Positions 51,796 through 62,323 are shown, numbered from the stretch's first letter. The stretch: DNA of 64,000 nt from Methanococcoides seepicolus (GCF_023684405.1 NZ_JAGSOI010000001.1:1-64000), one strand, 5' to 3'. Notes: generated by a model from the sequence alone, not told the origin. Numbers and translations are program-made.

Positions 51796-53076
51796 TCACT
51801 TGTTACGACCGAACTTTCTCTTCCAGGGCTTTTCAGATGAAGCTGAGGACTTGCGGCCATGCCTTAAACGTTTACCCACACGTTCGCGGTCAAGGGTATA
51901 TTGTTCGAATCCGGGAATGATGACCCTTACTACAGGAACACCGATACTTTCGCGGGACAGGTCCACCACTATTGCACTGTCGGTCACTTTACGTAGCTCA
52001 TTGAGGACCACGTCAATGTTCTCAGCAGGAGTTGATGCGGAGATATCATTTATCTGGTCAAGTGTTATGGCCTCACCATCGTCATACCAGAACCGGTTCA
52101 TCCTTTTCATACGCTCATATCCGATCTGCCTCACAAATGATTCCCTGTCAGTATCCTCACGTGCACCGTGTATCTGTACGACCCTTGATTGTGCAGCTTC
52201 TGTGATTGCCCTTCGTACAGCGATCTCCGGCTTGAGATGGGAGCCTGCACCCATGACAAGCAATGCGGCATCTTTCAGTTCAAGGTCATCGGTTGCCGCT
52301 AAGATGGTGGTGATAGCAGTATCATGTTGCAGATACCATAATTTTATCTGCACTCCGGCATTTTCGAACTTCTTTACGAGCTCATAGTTGATACCATCAT
52401 TTTCAGTAAGAACGAGTTCCTTGCCGGGATTCCTGTTAAACTCAGATATGCTCAGAGCATCACGTTCGATCACTTCAAGCAAGCCGTGGAGAATGGCCTC
52501 CTCGATAACGTTACCGGAAGCAAGTCCATTGGTATTGCTTCGGAAAAGTTTTGCTGACATTCCCGGTGAATCGTATGGGTGATGGACAGCATTTGAGGGA
52601 ACATAGATCTCCTTCTCCTGCAACATATCCCAGCCTTTGGTCCATTCGACCAGTTTATCAGAGGCTATCGGTTCAAAGAGAAGTAAAGAATCTACGTCCA
52701 GTAGCTCATACCCTTCACTTGCTTTATCTGAGCTCTCGATAAATTCATCTGCTGTGATCTCTTCATCGATATCCGCATTTACACTCACACGTTCAGCAAG
52801 ACATCTTTCGAAGCTTTCCATCATGGCCGAGATCCTTGCCTGTGCCTCTGAAGCTCCTTTACCGGAATAGATGGATATCGCACCATCTGCTGCGGAAGGT
52901 CTTATAGCTGAAAAAACAGGTATTCCGATACGATCAAGCTCGGTTATGCTTGCGATCCTGGTGACACCTATTCTTTTAAGATGAGGTTGCGTATTCTCAA
53001 GAGTAGCCCCCTCATCGAGAACACGCTGCGTACCTTCTATATATTGCAATGATCGATCGATCAGGATGTGACACAT
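51796..53076 (-). CDS. ycaO: YcaO-related McrA-glycine thioamidation protein
   Basis: This ATP-dependent YcaO cyclodehydratase-like enzyme activates a peptide amide in McrA for sulfur insertion. The 426-aa protein shows the YcaO signature: SGKGASEAQARISAMMESFERCLAE near residue 75 and FRSNTNGLASGNVIEEAILHGLLEVIERDA with the ATP/Mg Glu residues. Next come ITEAAQSRVVQIHGARED and a basic tail KRLRHGRKSSASSEKPWKRKFGRNK. It is the first gene of a pair with tfuA. The short distance to a divergent ORF and cysteine desulfurase may be relevant. Confidence 0.94.
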   Translation of the reverse strand: MCHILIDRSLQYIEGTQRVLDEGATLENTQPHLKRIGVTRIASITELDRIGIPVFSAIRPSAADGAISIYSGKGASEAQARISAMMESFERCLAERVSVNADIDEEITADEFIESSDKASEGYELLDVDSLLLFEPIASDKLVEWTKGWDMLQEKEIYVPSNAVHHPYDSPGMSAKLFRSNTNGLASGNVIEEAILHGLLEVIERDALSISEFNRNPGKELVLTENDGINYELVKKFENAGVQIKLWYLQHDTAITTILAATDDLELKDAALLVMGAGSHLKPEIAVRRAITEAAQSRVVQIHGAREDTDRESFVRQIGYERMKRMNRFWYDDGEAITLDQINDISASTPAENIDVVLNELRKVTDSAIVVDLSRESIGVPVVRVIIPGFEQYTLDRERVGKRLRHGRKSSASSEKPWKRKFGRNK

Positions 53077-53244
53077 GGTAAGGGGAACTCTTTTGCAACA
53101 TTATATTCCTTACGACAATAACAACACAAAAGTTCTTATTTCAATCGAAAAACATAAATAATATTAACTCGTTATTGAGAGTTTGGCTCTGCTATGCAGG
53201 TCAAATTCTATAACTAGAATTGAAGAGACAAGAGGAATTAAATT

Positions 53245-53394
53245 ATGAGAAATATCATGAGAATAGATGATATATCTGCCAGAAATGGAGAAGACAGGTA
53301 CTTTGCGGTTGTAAGTGGTCAGACCACTGAAAGACTGGATGCTGATGAGCGGGAACTTTGCAATTTCATGCTCGGTGGATTTCTATCTAAATAA
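53245..53394 (+). CDS. Small unknown protein (49 aa) upstream of cysteine desulfurase
   Basis: I do not recognise this ORF. From ATG 53245, with GAGGAATT at good spacing, it reads through 49 codons to TAA with no rare features. Residues 1-24 are MRNIMRIDDISARNGEDRYFAVVS-like in two parts (MRNIMRIDDI, RYFAVVSGQTTERL), with a single Cys in RELCNFMLGGF. It sits between ycaO (divergent) and a cysteine desulfurase 42 bases downstream. Good ribosome site and spacing favour a real gene; a function in sulfur transfer is only a guess. Confidence 0.55.
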   Translation: MRNIMRIDDISARNGEDRYFAVVSGQTTERLDADERELCNFMLGGFLSK

Positions 53395-53436
53395 GCTGCA
53401 AAACCTATTTTTAGCAATCTTGCGTATGAAACGAAT

Positions 53437-54615
53437 ATGTATGATATTCTTTCTGTACGCAAAGATTTCCCAGTTCTTGAGGAAGTTATCTACCTTGATA
53501 GCGGTGCCACAACACAGACACCTGTGCAAGCCGTCAACTCCATGAACGATTATTTTTTCAAATATGCTGCAAATCATGGCAGAGGAGCTCACAGGCTTGC
53601 CCGGCAGACCACTGACCACTATGAGGATGCAAGGGATACAGTTGCTGAATTCCTGAACACCGGGTCAGATGGTACCGTATTCACCAAAAATGCCACTGAA
53701 GGCATCAATATGGTATCACTTGGACTGAAATGGGAAACTGGCGACCATGTGGTGACAACTGTTGTCGAACATCATTCAAATCTTCTCCCATGGATGAGGC
53801 TAAGAGAACAGGGGGTTGAAGTCACAGTCGTCGGATCGGACAGGGAAGGACGTGTCGATCCAAAGGATATCGATGAAGCCATTACGGACAGAACAAGACT
53901 GGTAAGTGTCAACCATGTTTCAAATGTATTCGGTTCTGTCAGGGATGTCAAGAAGATAACTCAGATAGCACACCGATCCGATGTATTGACACTTGTTGAC
54001 GGCTCACAGTCTGCCGGACATATGCCAGTGGACATCAAAGATATCGGGTGTGACTTTTTCATTACCCCAGGTCATAAAGGATTACTCGGACCACAGGGGA
54101 CTGGCGTGCTTTGCATAAAGGACCCGGACATCCTTGAGCCCGTTTATGTAGGTGGCGGAACCGTTCATGCAGTGACCACTGAAAGTTATGAGCTTGAGCC
54201 ATCCCCATCAAAGTTCGAAGCCGGGACCCCCAATATCCCAGGGGTCATAGGTCTTGGACGAGCCGTGGAATATGTGAAGGACATTGGGGTGGAAGCCATA
54301 GAGAAACATGAGAAAGAGCTGGCACAGGATACTGCAACGCGCCTTGCAGAGATAGAGGGAGTGGAGGTATACGGACCAAAGGACAGGACCGGAGTCGTGC
54401 CTTTCAATGTGCAGGGCATGAACCCGCATGATGTCGCCATGATCCTTGATGAGACCCGAAATATATGTGTTCGAAGCGGTTACCATTGCGCCATGCCATC
54501 AGTGGACCTGATCGGTGTCGAAGGTACCGTACGGGCTTCATTTGCACTGTACAATACCAAAGAAGAGGTAGATTCTTTGATAAAAGGGGTTGAGCAGATC
54601 ACAATGCTGGCATGA
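53437..54615 (+). CDS. Cysteine desulfurase, SufS type
   Basis: This class V aminotransferase-fold enzyme takes sulfur from cysteine and passes it on as a persulfide. The 392-aa protein has VIYLDSGATTQTPVQAV, TVVEHHSNLLPW and the PLP Lys in TPGHKGLLGPQGTG. The catalytic Cys lies in CVRSGYHCAMP near residue 360, in the short-loop SufS arrangement. It follows the 49-aa ORF by 42 bases and is divergent from the McrA thioamidation genes. General Fe-S or tRNA thiolation supply is equally possible. A hairpin follows its stop. Confidence 0.92.
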   Translation: MYDILSVRKDFPVLEEVIYLDSGATTQTPVQAVNSMNDYFFKYAANHGRGAHRLARQTTDHYEDARDTVAEFLNTGSDGTVFTKNATEGINMVSLGLKWETGDHVVTTVVEHHSNLLPWMRLREQGVEVTVVGSDREGRVDPKDIDEAITDRTRLVSVNHVSNVFGSVRDVKKITQIAHRSDVLTLVDGSQSAGHMPVDIKDIGCDFFITPGHKGLLGPQGTGVLCIKDPDILEPVYVGGGTVHAVTTESYELEPSPSKFEAGTPNIPGVIGLGRAVEYVKDIGVEAIEKHEKELAQDTATRLAEIEGVEVYGPKDRTGVVPFNVQGMNPHDVAMILDETRNICVRSGYHCAMPSVDLIGVEGTVRASFALYNTKEEVDSLIKGVEQITMLA

Positions 54616-54632
54616 TCCCAGCATCCTCTTTT
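54604..54632 (+). terminator. Hairpin terminator after cysteine desulfurase
   Basis: ATGCTGG (54604-54610) pairs with CCAGCAT (54618-54624) around a 7-base loop that contains the stop codon. CCTCTTTTATT follows. It fits a simple terminator; purL converges beyond it. Confidence 0.6.
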
Positions 54633-54776
54633 ATTAATGGCAGGACCTTGGTCCATATAAGGTAGATTATCTTATTTTATCCTATTCTGCACATAAATGA
54701 ATGCATACAGTGGGAAGTTTTACAAAAAGAGAACTTCAACATAAAGTTTTAAAATAAAAAAGAGGGAGATGGGAGA

Positions 54777-56924
54777 TTATCCCAGCATCAATCTTGTAAG
54801 AGATGCCCTTGCATCTGATATCTCCTCAAGGGAGAGGGAGATGTCAAATCCATTTCCTTTGATGCCCAGGTTATTGCCGCCTACGGTTCCAATGACAGTG
54901 TAAGGGATACCGGCAAGCATTTCTTTTACCTTTTCAGGAGAGGATGTTACAAGAATTGCTCTTGCATGGGATTCGGAGAAAAGGACATCGTCAGCACGCA
55001 GGTTGTCGCCTACAGAGGTCAGATCGACATTTGCACCGATGGAGTCACACATCTCAGAGAGGGCCACGGCCAGACCACCGGCAGATACATCGTGAGCAGC
55101 CACTACATTTCCACCCCTCACCACATTGATGAGCGTTTCAATGACCTTTACTGAATCATCGGTTACCTTTGGCACATGACCGTTGAGCCTTAGCCCGGCC
55201 ATGTTGTAATATTCCGAGCCACCCATTTCATCAAGGGTGTTGCCCACGAGGATGATGGTGTTGCCCTCCCCTGCAAAGTGGCTTTGAGGAACTGTTTCGA
55301 GTTCACCTGTGATGCCGATAAGACCAATGGACGGTGTTGGTGCGATGGCAGTTCCGTATTCCCCGCTTTCGTTGTAAAGGGAGACGTTCCCTCCGACCAC
55401 CGGAATGGACAGGCTTCTTGCAGCGTCACCGAGACCGAGGATGGCCTGTTTGAACTGCCAGTAGATGTCCGGTCTTTCAGGGTTTCCGAAGTTCAGGCAA
55501 TCCACGAGTGCGATACCTTCTGCACCTTTTACTGCAAGGTTCATACTGTTCTCGATGAGTGTGCCCTTTCCACCTTCGTACGGGTCAAGGAGTGTATGGC
55601 GCGGGTTGCATCCGCATGACATGGCAAGTCCCTTTCCATCGCCTATGCGAAGAACTGCTGCATCGGAACCGGGTTTTTCCACGGTACGTATCTGCACTTC
55701 GTGGTCATACTGGCGATAGATCCATTCTTTTGAAGCGATGTTGTGGGAGGAGAGGATATCGAGAACGACCTTTTTCAGGTCTGCAGGAAGGTCTGGTTTT
55801 TCACCGATCTCACGCTCTGGAGGAGCAGTGGATGGGCGTTCGAACGTTGGCGCACCTTCGGTGAGCAGCATTACCGGAATGTCAGCTACCATTTCACCTT
55901 CGAACTCAACAGTATAATAGAGACGTTCTGTAAGTTCACCTATCATGCTTGCATGGAGATCGTACTTCTTTCCGATCGCAAGGACAGCATCGACATTTTC
56001 AGGTTCGACTTCCATTAGTATGCGTTCCTGAGATTCGGCGATCATGATCTCGTAAGGGGTCATGCCGTCTTCCCTGAGGATAACCTTGTCAGCTTCAAGA
56101 CGCATACCGAGTTTACCTTTTGATGCCATTTCAGAACTTGCACCTGCAAGCCCTGCTGCACCAAGGTCCCTGCATGAGAGAACATAGCCCGCGCCTATAG
56201 CTTCCAGGGTTGCTTCGATCGCAAGTTTTTCGGTGAATGGATCGCCAATCTGTATACTGGGACGGTCTTCTGCTTCAGCTTCTTCGGAAAGGTCGCGGGA
56301 CGCAAAGGATGCACCGCCAAGACCGTCACGGCCTGTGGTAGAACCTATGAGGACGAGCTTATTGCCTGCTTTCTGTGCACATGCGGTCACGATGTTCTCT
56401 TCGCGTGCCAGACCCACACAAACAACGTTCACCAGAGGATTTCCACTGTATGATTCATCGAAGTAGGTTTCACCCCTGACAACAGGAACACCAATGCAGT
56501 TACCGTAACCTGCGATACCTTCAATGATGTGCTCAAAAAGGTAAAGGTTCTTGGGGGTGTCCAGAGGACCGAAATACAACGGGTCCATAAGTGCTATTGG
56601 GCGAGCACCCATGGATATGATATCACGCACAATTCCGCCGACACCTGTTGCTGATCCGTTATAAGGATCAACATATGAAGGATGGTTGTGGCTTTCCATT
56701 CCAATGGCAAGTACCCAGCCTTCTCCGAAGCGGATTATCGCTGCATCGTCGCCAGGACCTATGATAACACGATCTCCCACGGTGGTAAACGTTTTCAGCA
56801 GGGGAGCACTGGAACGGTAGGAGCAGTGTTCGCTCCAAAGATTCAAAAAGCATCCCTGTTCAACAAGGTTTGGTTCTCTGCCCATCTCTTCTGTTATGAT
56901 CTTCAGGTCATTTTCAGGTAACAT
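54777..56924 (-). CDS. purL: Phosphoribosylformylglycinamidine synthase II
   Basis: PurL (FGAM synthase large subunit) makes FGAM from FGAR using ammonia from the PurQ glutaminase and ATP. The 715-aa small-type protein starts [39 protein letters not shown]. It has the two AIR-synthase-like halves ([12 protein letters not shown]..., [11 protein letters not shown]...), [23 protein letters not shown] for ATP/Mg, and [18 protein letters not shown] late on. PurQ and PurS are not in the window. purC, another purine gene, is at the right edge. No operon partner is close. Confidence 0.96.
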   Translation of the reverse strand: MLPENDLKIITEEMGREPNLVEQGCFLNLWSEHCSYRSSAPLLKTFTTVGDRVIIGPGDDAAIIRFGEGWVLAIGMESHNHPSYVDPYNGSATGVGGIVRDIISMGARPIALMDPLYFGPLDTPKNLYLFEHIIEGIAGYGNCIGVPVVRGETYFDESYSGNPLVNVVCVGLAREENIVTACAQKAGNKLVLIGSTTGRDGLGGASFASRDLSEEAEAEDRPSIQIGDPFTEKLAIEATLEAIGAGYVLSCRDLGAAGLAGASSEMASKGKLGMRLEADKVILREDGMTPYEIMIAESQERILMEVEPENVDAVLAIGKKYDLHASMIGELTERLYYTVEFEGEMVADIPVMLLTEGAPTFERPSTAPPEREIGEKPDLPADLKKVVLDILSSHNIASKEWIYRQYDHEVQIRTVEKPGSDAAVLRIGDGKGLAMSCGCNPRHTLLDPYEGGKGTLIENSMNLAVKGAEGIALVDCLNFGNPERPDIYWQFKQAILGLGDAARSLSIPVVGGNVSLYNESGEYGTAIAPTPSIGLIGITGELETVPQSHFAGEGNTIILVGNTLDEMGGSEYYNMAGLRLNGHVPKVTDDSVKVIETLINVVRGGNVVAAHDVSAGGLAVALSEMCDSIGANVDLTSVGDNLRADDVLFSESHARAILVTSSPEKVKEMLAGIPYTVIGTVGGNNLGIKGNGFDISLSLEEISDARASLTRLMLG

Positions 56925-57006
56925 TTGTGCGCCTCATTATATAAGGAGTATGATTTAGGCTTAAATAAACCATAGATTAGATAAAGATTTCCAACGAGAA
57001 CGAAGT

Positions 57007-57381
57007 TCAAGGTTCATCGAACATCAGATCATCCCCAACCTTGAGGTCGTTGGAAGCGATGGCACCTGAAGGTAGTTCTATGACGTGCCTGATCTTTTCA
57101 CCGGAATCAGTAATACCGATCCAGGGCCTGAGAGTAGTGGTCTTGACTATCCTTTTATCTTCATTGAGAAAAAGGACATCCAGAGGAAATGGTACAAACA
57201 GCATGTGGAGAGATATTTTCTTGAGAGAGGAAAAGATAAAGACCATAGCATAGCTATCAGGGACCGAGCGTCTGAACATAAGGCCTTTAGCCTGCTTGAA
57301 CATGCTTTTTGCATATTCGACATCAGATGATATAACATCACCATTAGATTTTAATAGCATAGTGGGATACATAAAAGACAT
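57007..57381 (-). CDS. DUF192 family protein
   Basis: This 124-aa protein has the DUF192 features: YAKSMFKQAKGLMFRRSVPDSYAMVFIFSSLKKISLHMLFVPFPLDVLFLNEDKRIVKTTTLRPWIG, then HVIELPSGAIASNDLKVGDDLMF. The family has a small beta-barrel fold and is of unknown function; bacterial relatives are secreted, but no signal peptide is visible here. It is divergent from aIF1 across about 80 AT-rich bases. Confidence 0.88.
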   Translation of the reverse strand: MSFMYPTMLLKSNGDVISSDVEYAKSMFKQAKGLMFRRSVPDSYAMVFIFSSLKKISLHMLFVPFPLDVLFLNEDKRIVKTTTLRPWIGITDSGEKIRHVIELPSGAIASNDLKVGDDLMFDEP

Positions 57382-57461
57382 CTATTTATTACGTATAGAT
57401 AGCATACATTATAATAATTTATGGTTATAACGCAATCAATTTGCGGAGGAAAAACTAGAAG

Positions 57462-57770
57462 ATGAGTTCAGAAATGTGCCCGGTTTGTGGTTTGCCATCA
57501 GAGCTATGTATCTGTGAAGAAGTGGCAAAAGAGCAACAAAGAATTACAGTGAAAGTGAACAGACGAAGATACGGCAAAGAAGTTACAGTTGTAGAAGGAT
57601 TCGATGCTAATGAGATCGACCTCCACGAACTGTCCACATACCTTAAATCAAAGTTTGCATGTGGCGGAACTGTAAAGGGTAGTGCCGTAGAATTGCAGGG
57701 CAACCATCTGAGTCGCATGAAAGCCGTTCTTGTAAAGAAAGGGTTCTCTCCCGAGCAGATCAAGGACTGA
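57462..57770 (+). CDS. Translation initiation factor aIF1 (SUI1)
   Basis: This archaeal SUI1/eIF1 homologue (102 aa) governs start-site fidelity on the 30S subunit. It starts with a zinc-type cluster (Cys 6, 9, 16 and 18 in [16 protein letters not shown]), followed by [48 protein letters not shown] and [12 protein letters not shown] at 57462 has GGAGG about 12 bases upstream. It probably acts with the many leaderless or short-leader mRNAs seen here. Confidence 0.95.
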   Translation: MSSEMCPVCGLPSELCICEEVAKEQQRITVKVNRRRYGKEVTVVEGFDANEIDLHELSTYLKSKFACGGTVKGSAVELQGNHLSRMKAVLVKKGFSPEQIKD

Positions 57771-57971
57771 AATTGACTTTGAATAACAGGACTGCCAGAC
57801 AGACCTGATGTTCGTATTAAAAACCTAATAATGAACGGAACATGGCCATACCAATGCTGGTATTGAATACCATGTCCTTTTTTTGAATTGTGAGCGTCCG
57901 TTCGAGTGCAGATTTGCTCATCACCAATACTGCCAAAAAAATCAAATAGGACGAGTGAAGGATATAATATT

Positions 57972-58331
57972 ATGAAACCTACCTGCGAGATAATGGTTCA
58001 GAGGGTTTTACCAGCAATACGAGCCGGACTTGCACGCACCATGATGATCGACCATGGATGTACACAGCAACAGGTGGCAGACATTCTCGGATTGTCCAGA
58101 GCTGCCGTTTCCCAGTACGTGAGTGAGAAAAGAGGAGCAGAAGTAGGATTTTCAGAGGAGACCAATGAAGAGATCCGTAAATTTGCTACCGACCTTGTCA
58201 ATGACATGTCTGCAAAGGCCATGAACAAGGGGATGTGCAAGGTATGCAAGTTCGTGCAGCGTTCGGGTTGGTTGTTCAAAAATGCACCGGAAGCAGAATA
58301 TTGCATACTATGTAAAGATGATGAAGATTGA
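57972..58331 (+). CDS. Helix-turn-helix protein with CxxC pairs
   Basis: This 119-aa protein has an N-terminal helix-turn-helix (LARTMMIDHGCTQQQVADILGLSRAAVSQYVSEKRG) and a C-terminal metal-binding-like part with MCKVCKFVQRSG and YCILCKDDED. The layout is that of archaeal regulators annotated as predicted transcriptional regulators. It starts at ATG 57972 inside a longer frame from 57906. It overlaps the start of the nre gene by four bases (TTGA), so the two are coupled, and it may control nre. Confidence 0.83.
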   Translation: MKPTCEIMVQRVLPAIRAGLARTMMIDHGCTQQQVADILGLSRAAVSQYVSEKRGAEVGFSEETNEEIRKFATDLVNDMSAKAMNKGMCKVCKFVQRSGWLFKNAPEAEYCILCKDDED

Positions 58332-59548
58332 GCAAAAGTCTATGCATCCAATGTAAAGGAAAAGGGCTTTGCGGAAGACCTCTGTGCCCTATTCTTGAGA
58401 AGTTCAGGTCTGCTGAGAACACTGCAACTTCGATATCTTCAGACGGTTCTATTTTTGGTGCATCCCCACCAGCGGTATTTGTGGGAAGATATGGTTACCC
58501 ACAGGTCAAGGCCGGACCCATGATCCCACCTCAGGTGGATTCTAAGGATGCAATGGCACTGGAAGACCCCAAGCATTGGCTTTCCATGGATATCCGGGAC
58601 ATCATATCTGCCAGATGCCAGCTTGTCCGTGCAAATACGACCATGGATGTGAAAAATGCGAACAGACCGGATAAACTCCTGGAAAAATCACAGGAGCTCG
58701 CACTGTCAAAGTCACCCATCGATACAGAAGCGTGGTTCACCAAACCATTGAAACAGGACCTGAAGTTCGACAGCGTACTTACCCCCATGGGCCCTTCCGG
58801 AACAATGACGGACTTTGATATTGCAGAGAATCCGAAGGTCCCGAAAAAAGTGGACCATCTGGCGTACGACACTGATGCCCTTGCAAAGGATGCTGTGTGT
58901 GAACTTTTTAAAGGGGATATCCCCACAGAACATATTACAAGATTGCTTTCCATAGGCTTGTTGGGACAAGAACGGAAACTTGTACCTACCCGCTGGGCAA
59001 TTACCGCCACGGATGATATGGTCGGGAAGGATATCACCGACCGTGTGATAGACCTGCCTCTTATCAGTGAGATATCCGTGTTCAGCGGAGGATGTTTCGG
59101 GAACTATTTTGAGATACTCATGACCCCCCGCAGATATTCTTACGAGCTGCTCGAGATATGGATGAAAAGTTCGGTCTGGTCCGGAGATTCTTCATGGATA
59201 GGGCAGGACATGGAAGATATTAACGGTAAAAAGGGATATTCGAACCTTGCCGGAGGATATTATGCCGCCCGTATAGCCGCCCTGGAACATCTTGAGAAGA
59301 TACAAAGGCAAGCATCGGTATTCATGATAAGGGAAATAACACCTGAATACTGGGCACCGCTTGGGGTATGGGTGGTTCGCGAGGCTGCCAGAAATGCATT
59401 GTCCTCCATACCACGCACGTTCGAGACCATTGAAGAAGCACTGGATGACATGGCAACGCGAGTGAGAACGCCTTCGGAGCAATGGAAGGCAAAGGCCAAG
59501 ATGCTATCAGACATACGTTTCCAGAGAACGCTGGACTCTTTTTTCTGA
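58328..59548 (+). CDS. nreA: Nre family DNA repair protein
   Basis: NreA/Nre proteins interact with PCNA and affect tolerance to DNA damage in haloarchaea. The 406-aa protein has an N-terminal zinc-like cluster (CIQCKGKGLCGRPLC) and family segments GASPPAVFVGRYGYPQVKAGP and LVPTRWAITATDDMVGK. It ends in the PCNA-interacting peptide FQRTLDSFF (Q-x-x-L-x-x-F-F). The start is TTG 58328, overlapping the HTH gene stop as TTGA. Being coupled to a regulator suggests a shared stress control. Confidence 0.92.
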   Translation: MSKSLCIQCKGKGLCGRPLCPILEKFRSAENTATSISSDGSIFGASPPAVFVGRYGYPQVKAGPMIPPQVDSKDAMALEDPKHWLSMDIRDIISARCQLVRANTTMDVKNANRPDKLLEKSQELALSKSPIDTEAWFTKPLKQDLKFDSVLTPMGPSGTMTDFDIAENPKVPKKVDHLAYDTDALAKDAVCELFKGDIPTEHITRLLSIGLLGQERKLVPTRWAITATDDMVGKDITDRVIDLPLISEISVFSGGCFGNYFEILMTPRRYSYELLEIWMKSSVWSGDSSWIGQDMEDINGKKGYSNLAGGYYAARIAALEHLEKIQRQASVFMIREITPEYWAPLGVWVVREAARNALSSIPRTFETIEEALDDMATRVRTPSEQWKAKAKMLSDIRFQRTLDSFF

Positions 59549-59591
59549 ATCCTCCGCAAGACATTAAAATGGTATTGCACAATTGGTGATT

Positions 59592-60539
59592 ATGTCCGAA
59601 CCTAAAAGTGATATGTCGCCTCAAGAACTGGCAGATTTTCTGATAAACAAAGTAATGTCATTGTGCAGGGAAAGCCACCTCGATCAGGCACTGGAAGTTG
59701 TGGAACAGGCGATCAACCATGCACCTGATCCAACTCATGCCCTGCTTATCAAAGCGCGGATACTCACCGGACTTCATCTTTATGATGACGCCCTTAAAAC
59801 CACCAATGAGGCATTGGACCTTAGAGAAGATATCGAGGCACTCAAATTAAAAGGTAATATCCTTGCTATCAAGGATGACCTTGAGGGCGCCCTTGAGATA
59901 TTTACAAATATCACAGAGATGGCTCCTAAGGACGCTGAAAGCTATTTCCTTAAAGGCGGGATCCTTGCGGAAATGGGAAGGGCGCAAGAGGGTATTGAGG
60001 AATTTGAACGCTCCATAGAGATAGACCCGAGCATTGCACATGTATGGCACAGCAAAGGAATGCTACTTCTTGAATCTGAAAGATATGGTGCTGCCATTTC
60101 AGCTTTTGAGAAGACAATGGAACTGACAGAAGACTTTGTCGAGCCCCTCTTCTTCACAGGTATTGCTCACAGGAAGCTTGGGCAGGCAAAGGAAGCAGTA
60201 AAATGTTTCCATGCAGCAGCTGAGATGTGGGAGTTGAAAGCCCTTATGAGCAGGAACACTGAGACATATGAGAAAGCACTCGGAGCGATCGAGAATGCCC
60301 TTGAGCTCGATGTTTCCAACATCGACATGTGGAGAACAAGAGGTAAACTGCTTTACAAGCTTGGGCACAAACAGGAAGCAAAAGCAATACTGACAAATGC
60401 TGCCGAACTCAGTGTACAGGAAGATAATTACAATGATGCCATTAAGACATACGATATGCTGATCGAGCTGGACCCTGAGGATGAGGAAGTGAAAAAGGCA
60501 CGTGAAGAGATTATTTCCATGACAAAAAATAATGATTGA
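59592..60539 (+). CDS. Tetratricopeptide-repeat protein
   Basis: This 315-aa soluble helical protein has about seven TPR units, for example DQALEVVEQAINHAPDPTHALLIKARIL, DDALKTTNEALDLREDIEALKLKGNIL, and EGIEEFERSIEIDPSIAHVWHSKGMLL. There is no catalytic domain, so it is probably a scaffold. Start ATG 59592 follows GGTGATT. It lies 43 bases after nreA on the same strand and 57 before the phosphate permease. Partner unknown. Confidence 0.87.
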   Translation: MSEPKSDMSPQELADFLINKVMSLCRESHLDQALEVVEQAINHAPDPTHALLIKARILTGLHLYDDALKTTNEALDLREDIEALKLKGNILAIKDDLEGALEIFTNITEMAPKDAESYFLKGGILAEMGRAQEGIEEFERSIEIDPSIAHVWHSKGMLLLESERYGAAISAFEKTMELTEDFVEPLFFTGIAHRKLGQAKEAVKCFHAAAEMWELKALMSRNTETYEKALGAIENALELDVSNIDMWRTRGKLLYKLGHKQEAKAILTNAAELSVQEDNYNDAIKTYDMLIELDPEDEEVKKAREEIISMTKNND

Positions 60540-60596
60540 TACATTTATCACATATGTGACATTATCAGCCTTAATACTTGATCAAAGGAAGGAAAT

Positions 60597-61637
60597 ATGA
60601 TAGACCTATTTAATCCAATTGTGGTTCTTTTGGTAATCGCAGGCCTCTATATGGCGTGGAATATCGGAGCGAACGATCTTGCTAATGCAATGGGAACTTC
60701 AGTGGGAAGTGGAGCACTCTCAATTAAACAGGTAATACTTGTGGCAGGTGTCTTCGAATTCGTTGGTGCTGTCTTTTTTGGTAAGAAGGTCACATCGACC
60801 ATTGCAAAAGGAATCGTACCTATTGACAGTATTAAGCTGTTAGATCCGAACCTTGTAGCAGTGGGAATGCTGGCAGCGATCCTTGCAGCCGGTTTCTGGA
60901 TCACTTTCGCTACATTTTACAACCTGCCTGTCTCTACCACGCACTCGATAGTGGGATCAGTACTTGGTTTCGGACTTGTATCTGCATACCAGGGAATTAT
61001 CGCATATGGTGATATAAACTGGGTAGTACTTGCAAAGATCGTGGGCAGCTGGCTGGTCTCACCCATATTGGGTGCCGTTCTAGCATACATAATATTCACG
61101 ATCATACGGTTGACATTATTACAAAAGACGGACAATCCATATAATATAGAAAAGAAATTTGTGATACTTCAGATAGGTACTGCATGTTTTATTGCATTCG
61201 CACATGGTTCTAACGATGTAGCAAACGCTGTCGGGCCACTCTACGCAGGACTTAACGCCCTGGGACTCGCTGACCTGACCATACCTATATGGGTCTTAAT
61301 GGTCGGTGGTGTCGGAATGGTCATCGGACTTGCTACATGGGGATACCGCGTTATAGAGACGATAGGCACAAAGATAACTGAACTGACACCTACAAGGGGA
61401 TTCTCTGCAGAACTCGCTACAGCATCTGTTGTTGTCCTTCATAGCTACAGTTCACTACCCATATCTACAACACATACCCTTGTTGGTTCTGTGATAGGGG
61501 TCGGACTTGCAGGCGGTCTTGCTGCGGTCGATCTTAGTGTTATCGGAAAGATAGCCATGTCATGGATAATCACTGTGCCAATAGCAGCAGTAACATCAGC
61601 ACTTATATTCCTAGCATTAAGGGGGGTTGGATTATAA
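60597..61637 (+). CDS. pit: Inorganic phosphate transporter, PiT family
   Basis: This 346-aa permease takes up phosphate with a cation. It has about nine transmembrane stretches and the duplicated PiT signature: [19 protein letters not shown] in the first half and [20 protein letters not shown] in the second, each followed by a [16 protein letters not shown] or [16 protein letters not shown] motif. Its stop overlaps the DUF47 gene start by one base. The substrate could also be sulfate in some relatives, but the DUF47 partner supports phosphate. Confidence 0.94.
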   Translation: MIDLFNPIVVLLVIAGLYMAWNIGANDLANAMGTSVGSGALSIKQVILVAGVFEFVGAVFFGKKVTSTIAKGIVPIDSIKLLDPNLVAVGMLAAILAAGFWITFATFYNLPVSTTHSIVGSVLGFGLVSAYQGIIAYGDINWVVLAKIVGSWLVSPILGAVLAYIIFTIIRLTLLQKTDNPYNIEKKFVILQIGTACFIAFAHGSNDVANAVGPLYAGLNALGLADLTIPIWVLMVGGVGMVIGLATWGYRVIETIGTKITELTPTRGFSAELATASVVVLHSYSSLPISTTHTLVGSVIGVGLAGGLAAVDLSVIGKIAMSWIITVPIAAVTSALIFLALRGVGL

Positions 61638-62323
61638 TGAAAAGGGAATACATTCGTTCGGTACTTAACGTATTTGCAAGATCGCCTTTTAAACCGCTTT
61701 ACCTGCACGCATCAAAAGGTGTGGAGACGGTAAGAAAGCTCGATCAGGCGGTCAATGCATATTGCACTAATATGCCACTTGTTGAAGAGCTGAGCCATGA
61801 GATCGACAACATCGAGCATGAAGCGGACATTATCAAACAGACGATAAGAGGACAGCTTTCATCTTCGATAATGCTGCCTGTGAACGCAGAGGACCTGCTG
61901 AACTTTTTAAAGCCACAGGACTCCATCGCTGATGTGGCACAGGAAGCTGCATATATGCTTACTCTGAGACAATGCGACATGCCCGAGGGGATAAAGGACC
62001 AGATCTGTCAACTGAGTGCAGAGACATTGAAAACAGTGGAAATATACGAAACGCTGGTAGATTCGTTGAGCGAGCTCCTTGAAACATCATTTAGCAAACG
62101 AGATGTCGATGAAGCTCTGTCACTCGTTCCGCAGATAGAAGAGATGGAGCATATCACAGACCTTATAGAGAAGGACCTTATCAAAGACATATATGCCCAT
62201 GAAAAGGAACTTGGTGCTGTCGGAGTGTTCTATCTTATCGAACTTGTCAGAACTATTGCAGATATTGCAGATAAGACCGAACATGCAGCCGACAGGCTCA
62301 GAACAATGATAATCAGACGGTGA
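61637..62323 (+). CDS. DUF47/PhoU-like phosphate transport regulator
   Basis: This 228-aa helical protein is of the DUF47 family, which accompanies PiT permeases and resembles PhoU. It shows an acidic helix pattern (VEELSHEIDNIEHEADIIKQTIRGQL, VNAEDLLNFLKPQDSIADVAQEAAYML, LVPQIEEMEHITDLIEKDL). PhoU-type metal clusters use ExxxD patterns as seen in EIDNIEHEAD. Coupled to pit by TAATG overlap. ATG 61637 is chosen; an earlier frame from 61562 lies in the pit gene. Confidence 0.92.
   Translation: MKREYIRSVLNVFARSPFKPLYLHASKGVETVRKLDQAVNAYCTNMPLVEELSHEIDNIEHEADIIKQTIRGQLSSSIMLPVNAEDLLNFLKPQDSIADVAQEAAYMLTLRQCDMPEGIKDQICQLSAETLKTVEIYETLVDSLSELLETSFSKRDVDEALSLVPQIEEMEHITDLIEKDLIKDIYAHEKELGAVGVFYLIELVRTIADIADKTEHAADRLRTMIIRR

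Noticed and set aside
51147-51860. TfuA starting at 51860, possibly as a frameshift fusion with ycaO
   Set aside because: The extra 23 residues are ycaO sequence in another frame; ATG at 51791 has a ribosome site and the conserved start MRAVIFAGTS.
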